Position numbers and translations under genes: made by a program
The notes under the pieces: generated by a model
What the model was told of the DNA's origin: nothing
The model's input: only the letters and a program-made list of their open reading frames with translations
Database searches by the model: none
In this document: one piece after another, positions 1 to 9,063 of the stretch
How the letters are laid out: each line of letters opens with the position of its first letter
How positions within the stretch are numbered: the first letter of the stretch is position 1
Assembly: GCA_040768445.1 (NCBI GenBank)
Contig: JAXGMV010000001.1
Location: forward strand, 3,008,259 to 3,072,258
Source: JAXGMV01 sp040768445
GTDB taxonomy: Bacteria > Chloroflexota > Anaerolineae > Anaerolineales > Anaerolineaceae
DNA length: 64,000 nt
Direction of reading: 5' to 3'

Positions 1-125
1 TCAACCAGGATTAATTCCCAGGTTTCACCGGTTGAATCCATGACCTGGGTCATGCGCTTATACAGCTCATCAATACAGCTAATTTCATTATATACAGGTA
101 CGATGATCGATAATGTTGGGTTCAT
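1..125 (-). CDS. Glycosyltransferase family 2, N-terminal part only
   Basis: This is the start of a gene that runs off the left edge of the window. The visible 41 residues begin MNPTLSIIVPVYNE, the typical first beta strand and nucleotide-binding start of GT-A fold family 2 glycosyltransferases, including the dolichol-phosphate-mannose synthase/GtrB-like group that transfers sugars to a lipid carrier at the membrane. It lies 28 bp downstream of the threonine synthase gene on the same strand. The two tandem GT-C-like membrane proteins on the same strand fit a role in lipid-linked sugar or cell-surface glycan chemistry, but substrate and exact subfamily cannot be read from this fragment. Confidence 0.8.
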   Translation of the reverse strand, partial: MNPTLSIIVPVYNEISCIDELYKRMTQVMDSTGETWELILV

Positions 126-153
126 TTTTGTGTTCTCCAGCGATTATTAACGA

Positions 154-1407
154 TTAATAATCATTTTTGTTCAGATGTTTTATCAACGCCTGCATGCTTG
201 GCTCAATGACAGGCGCCGGGTTTACAGCCTGCAAGGCTGTTTGAATGTCCTTCAAGCCGCTGCCAGTATTGACAACCATGACAGGATCTTCAGGTTTGAT
301 GAAGTTCTGGTCCAATGCTTTCAATAAACCGGCATACGCTGCCGCTCCCGCCGGCTCAGCAAAGATGCCAGCTCCCCCAAGGGCAGGTATCGCATCAACA
401 ATCTGTTGATCAGTGACGGTGAAATATGCACCTTTTGTCTGAACAGCTGCATGCACCGCCCTTACGCCATCTCGCGGCAAATCAACTGAAATACTGTCAG
501 CAAGGGTATTGGCTTTAACTGGCGTGATGTTTTCTGTGCCGGCAAAAAAGGCGTTTGCTACTGCTGCTGAGTTGCTTGACTGTATGCCATAGATACGCGG
601 CATCACCTCAAGCCAGCCTAACGCAACAAGGTCCTTAAACCCTTTATGCAGGCCTGAGATGATATTACCATCGCCAACTGAAATAAAAATTGACAGTGGT
701 GAATGAAGGTCAAACTTTGTGATGATATTCTCCCAAATCTCAAAAGCAGCAGTCTTTTTCCCCTCAACCGTAAATGGATTGTATCCGGTGTTGCGGCAGT
801 ACCACCCAAATTCCTTTGCAGCCTGCACGCTTAGATCAAAAGCCTCATCATAGCTGCCATCCACGAGGATGACCTGTGCGCCATAAACCAGCAGCTGGGC
901 GATCTTCGCTTTCGGTGCAGTTTTTGGTGCAAAGATAACCGCCTTCCTACCAATGGCAGCTGCCATGCCGGCCAGCGCAGCACCTGCATTTCCAGTAGAA
1001 GCGGTCACAACTATATCAGCCGAAAATTCATGGGCAGCTGCAAGAACGAGTGCGCTGGCACGATCTTTCAACGATCCTGTTGGATTGCGCCCTTCATCCT
1101 TAATCCAAAGCTGATCCAAACCTGTTTGTAATCTTAATGAAGGTGGAGCATAATCCGGTGTCCATCCAACGGAATGAAATGGTGTCTGAGCATTTTCGAT
1201 ACGCTCCACAGGTAATAGAGGCAAATAGCGCCACATTGAATTTTCTACCCTTGACAGGATATCTTCCTTATCGTATCGCTTTTTTATCTCCTCGATGTTG
1301 AGTATCACATCAAGATTGCCCCCATCGTGTGGGCAGGTATACCTTAGAACATCAGGCGTAAATTCCTGATTGCAGAGCGAACAGCGATATCCCAGAAAAT
1401 TTGTCAA
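154..1407 (-). CDS. thrC: Threonine synthase
   Basis: A PLP-dependent enzyme converting O-phosphohomoserine to threonine in the cytoplasm. The N terminus has a small zinc-ribbon-like segment (CSLC...CPHDGG) common in longer bacterial and archaeal threonine synthases. The Schiff-base lysine is in SLKDRAS, the phosphate/PLP-binding stretch is TASTGNAGAA, and a glycine-rich VNTGSG lies near the C terminus. There is no ATG. TTG at 1407 is preferred because GGAG sits 6 nt upstream; the in-frame TTG at 1419 overlaps that ribosome-binding site and would add four residues. Length (about 417 aa) fits the family. It is the penultimate gene of a minus-strand run and is not beside other threonine genes. 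Confidence 0.9.
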   Translation of the reverse strand: MTNFLGYRCSLCNQEFTPDVLRYTCPHDGGNLDVILNIEEIKKRYDKEDILSRVENSMWRYLPLLPVERIENAQTPFHSVGWTPDYAPPSLRLQTGLDQLWIKDEGRNPTGSLKDRASALVLAAAHEFSADIVVTASTGNAGAALAGMAAAIGRKAVIFAPKTAPKAKIAQLLVYGAQVILVDGSYDEAFDLSVQAAKEFGWYCRNTGYNPFTVEGKKTAAFEIWENIITKFDLHSPLSIFISVGDGNIISGLHKGFKDLVALGWLEVMPRIYGIQSSNSAAVANAFFAGTENITPVKANTLADSISVDLPRDGVRAVHAAVQTKGAYFTVTDQQIVDAIPALGGAGIFAEPAGAAAYAGLLKALDQNFIKPEDPVMVVNTGSGLKDIQTALQAVNPAPVIEPSMQALIKHLNKNDY

Positions 1408-1533
1408 AACAAACTCCAATAGTCATATGAAAGTAAATTCAAACGACTTTCCAAATTTATTAAGTGATCACATTCAATTATCTTACCCCAATTATACTGG
1501 ACGGAAAGGCACCCTCAAGTGCCAGCAAATCAG

Positions 1534-3567
1534 CTATTTTGGATCACAGCCCGCATAATCAAACAGTTGCTTTGTGATACTCACATTTTTTTGTGTTTCA
1601 GATGCTTTTACAAATGCATCTAAATGTGCACATAGAACTGGCCTGTTTACCGGGTCACTGAGCAGGGTATCGACCATTTTTTCTGCCTCTGCTGAATTCC
1701 CTAGTGCAGCATAAGCTTTTAGAAATGGCAGTAGTTCCGTCGGGTCCTGCGGTGAGAGACCAGCGGTCAGGCTTTCTTCATATAATGATGTAACAGTCTC
1801 GTAATCTTTGTTTTGAAAAGCCAAATCAGCCTTTTGAAAGATGTAACACCAGCCATGAGCGGGCTCGGGCAACAAGACATTCGGGGGAACAGCCTGACCC
1901 ATTATTTCAGGCAATACTCTCTCCAATTTGGAGATCTTCGCAGCATTGGCCACCTTTTCTGGTAAAAACCAGATTGTGGAATCATCCGGTCCAAGCAATC
2001 TGACACACATATCAGGATCCTGGTAGTAAGCCAGCAGCGCTGAGGTGCTGCTTTCAAAAGTGGTTCTGCGGTAATTATGAGTAATCGGAATGCCTTCTTT
2101 CAGGCTGGGAATCTCGTTATACTGCGGGTCCATTCTAAGAAACAGATCGAAGAATTTATAGGGCAGCTGCATTGATGTAAGTGCTGGCGCGTATGTCCAG
2201 TTTAGCGGCGCATTCAGGTTGTTATCGCTGTGACGGTAGAGGGGTATATCATCTGAAACCAGCACTGTTCCACTCTCAAGTGCCGGCGCACGCCAGGAGA
2301 GCTGCCAGAAAAACTGGCGCATCTTCTCCGATTCATAGCGATATTCTTTGGCATTCTGATAGTGAAAAAACAGGCTCAACCCGACCAACACGCCCAATAC
2401 CAGAACATGGTAAGGCTTTCGGAAGATAAGTTCCAGGACACCAGCGATGAGGATGCTCAACCCGGGCAGGAACGGAAGAATTGATCTGTCCCAGGGGAAA
2501 TCAATCCTTATTGGGATATGGGTAATCCAAAACGGCCAGCCCGCGATTAGCAATAAATATATGCTAAACAATATCGGGTAAAACCCTGTGTCTCTCCAAA
2601 ATACAGAGGACGATGCAACTTGGCTTTTTTCATCCTTTTCTGACCTTAGCCAGTAAAGATAAACCAGAACCAGGGAAATAAGGATCATCACCAGCAGGTA
2701 GAACATTTCTCGTTTGCCTACTGGGACAATCAACACCTGTCTCCATGCATCTATCAGCACCGCTTTAAGGTCAATAACAACCTGTAACGCCAGGCCGGTT
2801 ATGGCTGAAAATGGATCAGCAGTAAATTCTTCAACCAGCTGAGGCTGGTAAGTTGGAAATTTGAAAACAAATACCCGCCAGTAAAGGAAACCAACTACCA
2901 CAATAAGTGTAGGCAGCCAGGTTTTTACAATTTTTTTGATTGTTGTGGCGATTTTTGATGACGTTCTTCCAAGAACGAAAAATAAAAGAACAGGCCTGGC
3001 AGCTTCAAGACCGATAAAATACTCTGATAGAAACAATGAGGCAGCTGCAAGCATTGATAAGAGGGTTAACACCCAATAGTGAAACCCACTTTTGCCGACA
3101 GACCACAGCATCAGTAAGATTGACAATAAAAACAGGTCAAGTACAAAGAAATGCAGGATGAATTCCACAGCAATCGGCTGTTGAGTAAAACCCGGATACA
3201 GCACAAAAAGGATGCCAGCCCAGGCTGCCAATCCGGGTTTATCAGGAGCTATCCGCTTAATGATAGAAAAAAACAGACAGCCGCTGATCCAGCGCAGAAT
3301 CAAATTGAAGATGTGATAGGGCAGCGCTTGTTCGCCCAGAACTGCCATCACCGGGTTGTAGAATAACCCGGAGAACGGTCGGTCAATTGAGGCAAAGGTT
3401 CCAGGTCCGCCAAACCCGATTAAATGGCGATACCAGACATATGACCAATCGTCGCCATAGAAGCCAAACCAGCGAAAGTACACTCCGTAGGCTAACGCAC
3501 ACAACCCCAACAGCACTGCGGGGTATTTGACTTGTTGAAGCCAGGCTTTCAAATGCAATTTTTTCAA
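1534..3567 (-). CDS. Multi-pass membrane protein, GT-C-like, with C-terminal TPR-like region (paralog B)
   Basis: A 677-residue protein with about ten hydrophobic segments in its first ~420 residues, then a soluble C-terminal part. The loop after the first membrane segment reads FYGDDWSYVW, followed by DRPFSG. An acidic pair in the first external loop is typical of GT-C glycosyltransferases of the PMT/ArnT type, so a lipid-linked sugar transferase is plausible but unproven. The last ~110 residues (KADLAFQNKDYETV..., AYAALGNSAEAEKMV) look like TPR helices. It starts at TTG with GAGGTG 7 nt upstream. It lies 29 bp downstream of a same-strand paralog of nearly equal length and design, so the pair is a tandem duplication. 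Specific function unknown. Confidence 0.7.
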   Translation of the reverse strand: MKKLHLKAWLQQVKYPAVLLGLCALAYGVYFRWFGFYGDDWSYVWYRHLIGFGGPGTFASIDRPFSGLFYNPVMAVLGEQALPYHIFNLILRWISGCLFFSIIKRIAPDKPGLAAWAGILFVLYPGFTQQPIAVEFILHFFVLDLFLLSILLMLWSVGKSGFHYWVLTLLSMLAAASLFLSEYFIGLEAARPVLLFFVLGRTSSKIATTIKKIVKTWLPTLIVVVGFLYWRVFVFKFPTYQPQLVEEFTADPFSAITGLALQVVIDLKAVLIDAWRQVLIVPVGKREMFYLLVMILISLVLVYLYWLRSEKDEKSQVASSSVFWRDTGFYPILFSIYLLLIAGWPFWITHIPIRIDFPWDRSILPFLPGLSILIAGVLELIFRKPYHVLVLGVLVGLSLFFHYQNAKEYRYESEKMRQFFWQLSWRAPALESGTVLVSDDIPLYRHSDNNLNAPLNWTYAPALTSMQLPYKFFDLFLRMDPQYNEIPSLKEGIPITHNYRRTTFESSTSALLAYYQDPDMCVRLLGPDDSTIWFLPEKVANAAKISKLERVLPEIMGQAVPPNVLLPEPAHGWCYIFQKADLAFQNKDYETVTSLYEESLTAGLSPQDPTELLPFLKAYAALGNSAEAEKMVDTLLSDPVNRPVLCAHLDAFVKASETQKNVSITKQLFDYAGCDPK

Positions 3568-3596
3568 GATTTCACACCTCTAAACAGGCAAGCTGT

Positions 3597-5618
3597 TTAT
3601 TGAAAACAGCCAAGTTCTTCAAAAATCGCCTGTGATTGTTGTTGGGAGGCGGGAGTCATTTCTGTTTGATCAACAGCGTTCTGCCAGCTTTCGCAGGCGA
3701 AGGTCCGGTATAAATCATCAGTTACCACCTGTTGGGCAACCTGTCTGGCGGTTTCAAGGTCTCCTGTAATGATCAATCCTTTCATAAATATCGCCAGTTC
3801 GTCAGGTGAATAGGGTTGAAAGCCTTTTTCACCGGCTTCACGATATAAATCAACAACCTTGTCCCACTCTGAGAACTGGCCGGCAAGCTCGGCCTTTTGA
3901 AAGTAATAACACCAATCCTTCGCAACCTGTGAACCGAACACATGCGGCAGGCTGACAGTTGGCTCAGGGATATTTGCGATCAAATCTTTTCGGCTCAGAT
4001 ACAGCAAATCCCCCAATTGATCAGGAATACCGGGCAGGTTTTGATCCTCAGGACCAAGAATGCGCAGACACTGGTCCGGCAAAATCTTGAACGCAATCAT
4101 GCTATCAGTGTTACCACTGAACTTGAAGGAACGATAATTGTGCTCAACAGGCATGTCCCTGCCTACTTCTTTGAAGGTGGTTTGCCGCCTAATATTTAAA
4201 TCAAAAGCACGGTAAGGAATGTTCTTCAGGTGCAAATCCGGAGCGTAAACCCAATTGAGCGCAGGTGAGAGCGTGTTGTCACCATAGTATAGAAATGGTA
4301 TTCCGTCAGTCAGGAGAAAGGTGTTCTCTTCCAATTCGGGTACGCGCCAGATAAGCTGCTGGAAGAACTGTTTCACTTCCTTCCACTCATTGATATAGCT
4401 AACGGCATTTTGATAATGGAAGACCATTGCCAGGCTGACAAGTCCACTGATGATCCACACCCTGGCACGCGGCTGAACGATCAGCACCAGCAGACCTGTC
4501 CACAGCAATGCTGCACCTGGCATAAATGCCAGTGAAGGTCTATCCCATGGGAAGCCGGATTGAATCGGCACGTCAACCAGCCAGAACGGCCAACCGGCAA
4601 ACAATAATGCAGCTGCGCCTAACAGCAACGCTTGCGTGGCCCATTGCTCTTCACTGGTGCCTGGTGCAGAAGAGTCACTTTTAGCATCACTCAGCAACCG
4701 TACAAGCCAGAATACTATTATGAAGAAGAGGACAAACAACCCGACCGAGATGATGATATGAATATAAGCGTTGGATTGGGCGAATGCCTGGCTCCACACC
4801 TTAACAATCAACAACCACAGGTCACTGAGTACCTTCCAGAACAGTTGAAAAATCCCCTTTGCAGGGTTGGCCAGAATTCTATCAAGTACAGCGGGTTCAT
4901 AAAATTGAAAAGAGAAGATAAAGACCCGCCAGACAAAAAATAGCACAGCCACCAACAGATACGGCAGCCAGGTAACCAGGCTGACTTTCAGGCGTTTACC
5001 TTTGCTGAGCCCCTTTTCCCGCAGGTTGAACCACAATAAAATCGGCCGCATAAGTTCAAGGCCAATAAAGTACTCCACCGAAAACATCCCGGCACCAAGC
5101 AAGACACCGGCTATTGTCAGACTCCATCGTCTCCACTTATCCACTGTATGCTGTGCTTTAAGCATCAGCCCCAGTGAGAGAAAGGTCATCAGCATCACCG
5201 TAAAGTGCAGGATGAATTCCAATGGCAGCGCTTGCTGTTTAAACCCGGGATAGACGCAGAAGAAAATGACCACCCAGGTGAGATTGCGCGTTTTAGCCGG
5301 CCAGAGCAGAGACAGCACCCACCAAAAAGCCAGAGCTGAAAACCAGCGCAGTAATAAGATGAGGGCGTGGTACGCCCACACAGTTTCACCCAACAAAGGC
5401 GTGTAAAGCTGATAAATCCAGGCTGAGAAGGGTCTGTCAGGCGCGACAAATGCCGGGTATTCTCCGGCGCCTAACAGATGAAAAACATACAGGTACTGCC
5501 AATCATCACCATACAGCCCAAGCCAGGGTATATAAATACCAAATGAAAGCACGATAACCGCCAGGAACAACAGCGGAGGCTTGATTGTGGTGCTTTTCAA
5601 AAGCGCCTTAAGTTGCAT
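3597..5618 (-). CDS. Multi-pass membrane protein, GT-C-like, with C-terminal TPR-like region (paralog A)
   Basis: A 673-residue paralog of the next gene downstream. It shares the LYGDDWQYLYVFHLLG loop after the first membrane helix, the DRPFSAW motif, FILHF, a mid-protein PFWLVDVPIQSGFPWDRP segment, and a YYFQKAELAGQ...LYREAGEKG helical-repeat tail. About ten membrane helices precede a soluble region with a HNYR motif found in both copies. Acidic residues in the first non-cytoplasmic loop match GT-C transferases, but I cannot assign a sugar donor or acceptor. The ATG start has an AGGCAGG ribosome-binding site. It lies 18 bp after the amidohydrolase gene on the same strand, so they are probably co-transcribed even though the functions look unrelated. 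Confidence 0.7.
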   Translation of the reverse strand: MQLKALLKSTTIKPPLLFLAVIVLSFGIYIPWLGLYGDDWQYLYVFHLLGAGEYPAFVAPDRPFSAWIYQLYTPLLGETVWAYHALILLLRWFSALAFWWVLSLLWPAKTRNLTWVVIFFCVYPGFKQQALPLEFILHFTVMLMTFLSLGLMLKAQHTVDKWRRWSLTIAGVLLGAGMFSVEYFIGLELMRPILLWFNLREKGLSKGKRLKVSLVTWLPYLLVAVLFFVWRVFIFSFQFYEPAVLDRILANPAKGIFQLFWKVLSDLWLLIVKVWSQAFAQSNAYIHIIISVGLFVLFFIIVFWLVRLLSDAKSDSSAPGTSEEQWATQALLLGAAALLFAGWPFWLVDVPIQSGFPWDRPSLAFMPGAALLWTGLLVLIVQPRARVWIISGLVSLAMVFHYQNAVSYINEWKEVKQFFQQLIWRVPELEENTFLLTDGIPFLYYGDNTLSPALNWVYAPDLHLKNIPYRAFDLNIRRQTTFKEVGRDMPVEHNYRSFKFSGNTDSMIAFKILPDQCLRILGPEDQNLPGIPDQLGDLLYLSRKDLIANIPEPTVSLPHVFGSQVAKDWCYYFQKAELAGQFSEWDKVVDLYREAGEKGFQPYSPDELAIFMKGLIITGDLETARQVAQQVVTDDLYRTFACESWQNAVDQTEMTPASQQQSQAIFEELGCFQ

Positions 5619-5636
5619 TTGCCTGCCTGTTAATGT

Positions 5637-7022
5637 TTAGTAATTCAATAGTCTGGCAGCAGCCCGGTTATGCTTCTCTACCTGGGTTGGCAGGTCAACT
5701 GTCACCAGCTGACCCTTCATAACCACAGGTTTTCCATGCACAAAATTGTAATCAACGCCTGTGGGTGAGCAGAATAAGACAGCCGAAACTGGATCGTGTA
5801 ATGCACCGGCGTAATCAATTTTGTTGAGATTGATTGCAATAAAATCCGTACATTTCCCTGGTTCCAGACTGCCGATGTCACTGCGTCCTAAAACTGCAGC
5901 ACCGCCGCGCGTTGCCATCTCCAGGGCTGTCCTGGCAGTCATCAGAGGCGGTGCATCGACATTTGACAGGGATGCACCCATAATACCCGATCTCACCCTG
6001 GCGAGCAGCATCGCCATGCGTGTTTCTTCCAACAGGTTGGATGAGTCATTGCTGGCCGAGCCATCCACCCCAATACCCACTTTTATTCCCGCCTTCAGGT
6101 AATCCCCAATTGGGGCAATGCCGGAAGCCAGACGCATGTTTGAGCTTGGGCAGTGGGCAACACCGCTTCCAACTTGCTTGAGTAGGGATACCTCATCCTT
6201 ATTGAGGTGTACCGCATGGGCAAACCAGACATCATCCCCTACCCAGTCTAATGACTGCATGTAAGATACGGGTCTGTAACCAAACTTTTCAAGGCAGAAG
6301 CTCTCTTCATCTTCCGTCTCTGCCAGATGCGTGTGCAGATGAACACCGTACTCCCTGGCAAGCAGTGCGCTTTCACGCATCAATTTTCCCGTCACGCTAA
6401 ACGGTGAGCACGGGGCCAGCACAATTTGCAGCATTGAGCCGGCGTTGGAATCGTGATATTTTTCGATCAAGCGTTGGCTGTCTTTGAGTATGGTCTCTTC
6501 ACTGTCCACAACAGAATCAGGCGGCAGACCTCCCTGGCTCTCACCAAGGCTCATGGAGCCCCTTGAGGCGTGCAACCGTAACCCAACCACTTTAGCACCT
6601 TCAATCTCATCATCCAGAGAAGACCCATTGGGAAAGAGATAGAGGTGATCTGATGCAGTGGTGCAGCCTGAAAGTGCCAGCTCGGCGAGGGCTGTTTGTG
6701 TGGAAGTGTAAATATCGTCCGGAGTCATGCGTGCCCAGATAGGGTACAGGGTCTTCAGCCAGTTGAAAAGATTGACATCCTGTGCGGCTGGAACTGCCCT
6801 TGTGAGGGTTTGATAAAAATGATGGTGAGTGTTGATAAGTCCCGGCAGGAGAATGTGTCCGCTAAGATCCAGAACCTGGTCTGCGCTGGTAGGCAGCATC
6901 TCATTGTTTCCCACCACCTCAATAAAACCATCACGGCAGAATATGCCGCCGTTTACAATCTCAGTTCTGGCATCGTCCATTGTGACCACAACTGATGCAT
7001 TTTTAATTAATAAGCTGGTCAT
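5637..7022 (-). CDS. 8-oxoguanine deaminase / guanine-type amidohydrolase
   Basis: A metal-dependent amidohydrolase of the ATZ/TRZ deaminase group. Zinc ligands are visible as GLINTHHHFYQ, HTHLAE, FAHAVHLN and GVDGSASND. The N-terminal region and the AVPAAQDVNLFNWLKTLYP segment resemble enzymes annotated as 8-oxoguanine deaminase or hydroxydechloroatrazine ethylaminohydrolase. The likely reaction is hydrolytic removal of an exocyclic amine from a purine or similar ring, for example 8-oxoguanine to urate, in the cytoplasm. ATG at 7022 is chosen because GAGGTG lies 5 nt upstream; a TTG one codon earlier is unlikely. Substrate within this broad superfamily cannot be settled from sequence reading alone. 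Confidence 0.8.
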   Translation of the reverse strand: MTSLLIKNASVVVTMDDARTEIVNGGIFCRDGFIEVVGNNEMLPTSADQVLDLSGHILLPGLINTHHHFYQTLTRAVPAAQDVNLFNWLKTLYPIWARMTPDDIYTSTQTALAELALSGCTTASDHLYLFPNGSSLDDEIEGAKVVGLRLHASRGSMSLGESQGGLPPDSVVDSEETILKDSQRLIEKYHDSNAGSMLQIVLAPCSPFSVTGKLMRESALLAREYGVHLHTHLAETEDEESFCLEKFGYRPVSYMQSLDWVGDDVWFAHAVHLNKDEVSLLKQVGSGVAHCPSSNMRLASGIAPIGDYLKAGIKVGIGVDGSASNDSSNLLEETRMAMLLARVRSGIMGASLSNVDAPPLMTARTALEMATRGGAAVLGRSDIGSLEPGKCTDFIAINLNKIDYAGALHDPVSAVLFCSPTGVDYNFVHGKPVVMKGQLVTVDLPTQVEKHNRAAARLLNY

Positions 7023-7131
7023 CAATACACCTCAAAAATAAATGATGAAGAGCACGTGCTGTAACTCTTCATCATTATACACAGTTTCAAATATGGACTG
7101 CTGAATTGGATATAACTACCCCACTATATGA

Positions 7132-8013
7132 TTATTTAGCATCTGAGTGCTGTGCTGCTCGCAGGGTGTTGCGTAAAAGCATGGCAATGGTCATTGGTCC
7201 AACCCCACCTGGAACAGGCGTAATGGCAGAAGCAACTTCCTTGACCTCTTCAAAATCCACATCGCCAACCAGACGGTAGCCCCTCTTGGCAGCAGGGTCG
7301 TCCACGCGATTGATGCCAACATCAATAACCACAGCGCCTGGCTTCACCCAGTCACCTTTGACCATCTCAGGCCGGCCAACAGCAGCAATCAGGATATCAG
7401 CGCTGCGGACAATTGAAGGCAGGTCTTTGGAGCGTGAATGGCAAATGGTGACGGTCGCATTTTCACCAACCAGCAACAACGCAACAGGCATGCCCACGAT
7501 GTTTGACCGCCCCAAGACAACCGCATTTAATCCCTCCAGCGTGGGAAGCGTCTTCTTTAACAGGTAAATACATCCATCCGGAGTGCAGGGTACAAACAGA
7601 GGTTCTCGCCCTTTTTGAGCGAGCCGGCCAATATTTAATGGATGAAAACCATCAACATCCTTTTCAATGCTGATGGTATTTAGCACCCTTTCTTCATCCA
7701 ACCCATCGGGCAAAGGAAGCTGTACCAGGATACCATTAATCGCTGGATCATCATTCAGCTTTTTCACAAGCGCTTCAACTTCCGCTTGAGATGCATCTTT
7801 TGGCAAATCAAACCCAAATGAGTCAATGCCAACCTCGGCACACGCTTTTTGTTTATTGCGCACATACACCTGTGAAGCTGGGTTATCTCCCACAAGGACG
7901 GTAGCCAATCCTGGCTTTGATTTCCCCTCGCTGATCCGTTGAGCAACTTCTTCTCCCACATGTTTGCGCACCGATTCAGCTATAGCTTTTCCATCAATTA
8001 TGCTTGCACTCAT
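7132..8013 (-). CDS. folD: Bifunctional methylenetetrahydrofolate dehydrogenase/cyclohydrolase
   Basis: FolD interconverts 5,10-methylene-THF, 5,10-methenyl-THF and 10-formyl-THF using NAD(P). Recognisable parts are YVRNKQKACAEVGI with the catalytic tyrosine and lysine, ILVQLPLP, KDVDGFHPLN, the NADP-binding segment LGRSNIVGMPVA, and the C-terminal PVPGGVGPMTIAML. Length 293 aa is normal. The ATG start has GGGAG 6 nt upstream. The gene diverges from panB across a 177-bp AT-rich gap that must hold both promoters. PanB in the neighbouring operon consumes methylene-THF, so the adjacency is metabolically sensible. Confidence 0.97.
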   Translation of the reverse strand: MSASIIDGKAIAESVRKHVGEEVAQRISEGKSKPGLATVLVGDNPASQVYVRNKQKACAEVGIDSFGFDLPKDASQAEVEALVKKLNDDPAINGILVQLPLPDGLDEERVLNTISIEKDVDGFHPLNIGRLAQKGREPLFVPCTPDGCIYLLKKTLPTLEGLNAVVLGRSNIVGMPVALLLVGENATVTICHSRSKDLPSIVRSADILIAAVGRPEMVKGDWVKPGAVVIDVGINRVDDPAAKRGYRLVGDVDFEEVKEVASAITPVPGGVGPMTIAMLLRNTLRAAQHSDAK

Positions 8014-8190
8014 AACTCACTCCCTTCTCTTATAATAATAAATGTCAGTCAGCCTGGATGATTTTCTTGTATGTTATTAAAAATTATACACTACATCGAC
8101 TGGTAATTTTTAAAAGATTACTTCACTCATTTAATGCATTAATAAAATATAATGACTGTGAATAATTTGATTTAGTATTTGGAGATTTAA

Positions 8191-9063
8191 ATGTCAACCG
8201 TTGGAAAAACAAAAGGTAATATGACTGTCGTAAAGTTGCAGCAGAAAAAGGACAGGGGTCAAAAAATATCTGCACTGACAGCCTACGATTATCCCACTGC
8301 AAAACTCGTAGATCAAAGCGGTATTGACCTGATTCTAGTTGGTGATTCAGTCGGTATGGCTGTTTTGGGTTACGATACGACACTTCCTGTGACAATGGAC
8401 GAGATGATTCATCACTGCAAGTGCGTGGCGCGCGGCGTTCAAAATGCCCTGCTGGTAGGCGACATGCCCTTTCTTTCATACCAGGTCAGTCCGAGGGACG
8501 CTGTCAAAAATGCCGGCAGATTTTTACAGGAAGGCGGTATGGATGCGGTGAAATTAGAAGGCGGCCGGGAGCGCCTTGAGGCTGTTCGACGGATTGTTGA
8601 AGCCGGCATTCCTGTTATGGGACACCTGGGTCTTACACCGCAAAGCGTCAACCAGCTTGGTGGTTTTCGCGCGCAGGGTAAAACATTGATCGATGCGAAA
8701 AAGATTTACGAAGATGCCCTGCTGCTTGAGGGAGCGGGCATATTCTCACTGGTGCTTGAGTCAGTGCCCGTCCAGCTGGCTGCAGATATCACAAAAGCCG
8801 TTAAGGTGCCTACCATCGGCATTGGGTCTGGACTTGAATGCGATGGACAGATCCTGGTACTGCATGACATGGTTGGCATGACCGATATGCAGGCGCCAAG
8901 GTTTGTCAAAAAATATGCCGATGTCAATTCAGTGATTCTATCTGCACTGCAGGCTTATAAAGATGATATCGAAAATGCACGTTTTCCAGAACCTGCCAAT
9001 AGTTTCCAGATGGATGAAGATATCTATACTGAATTTACCTCTCTGATATACGACACAAAATGA
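8191..9063 (+). CDS. panB: 3-methyl-2-oxobutanoate hydroxymethyltransferase
   Basis: First step of pantothenate synthesis: transfers a hydroxymethyl group from methylene-THF to 2-oxoisovalerate to give ketopantoate. Typical motifs are ALTAYDYPTAKLVD, DLILVGDSVGM, GYDTTLPVTMDEM, EGGMDAVKLEGG, VMGHLGLTPQS and PTIGIGSG. Length 290 aa is slightly above the family norm because of a short N-terminal extension; an internal ATG at codon 11 is a possible later start, but TTTGGAG upstream of the first ATG supports the longer form. The stop overlaps the panE start by 4 bp (ATGA), indicating translational coupling. Confidence 0.96.
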   Translation: MSTVGKTKGNMTVVKLQQKKDRGQKISALTAYDYPTAKLVDQSGIDLILVGDSVGMAVLGYDTTLPVTMDEMIHHCKCVARGVQNALLVGDMPFLSYQVSPRDAVKNAGRFLQEGGMDAVKLEGGRERLEAVRRIVEAGIPVMGHLGLTPQSVNQLGGFRAQGKTLIDAKKIYEDALLLEGAGIFSLVLESVPVQLAADITKAVKVPTIGIGSGLECDGQILVLHDMVGMTDMQAPRFVKKYADVNSVILSALQAYKDDIENARFPEPANSFQMDEDIYTEFTSLIYDTK

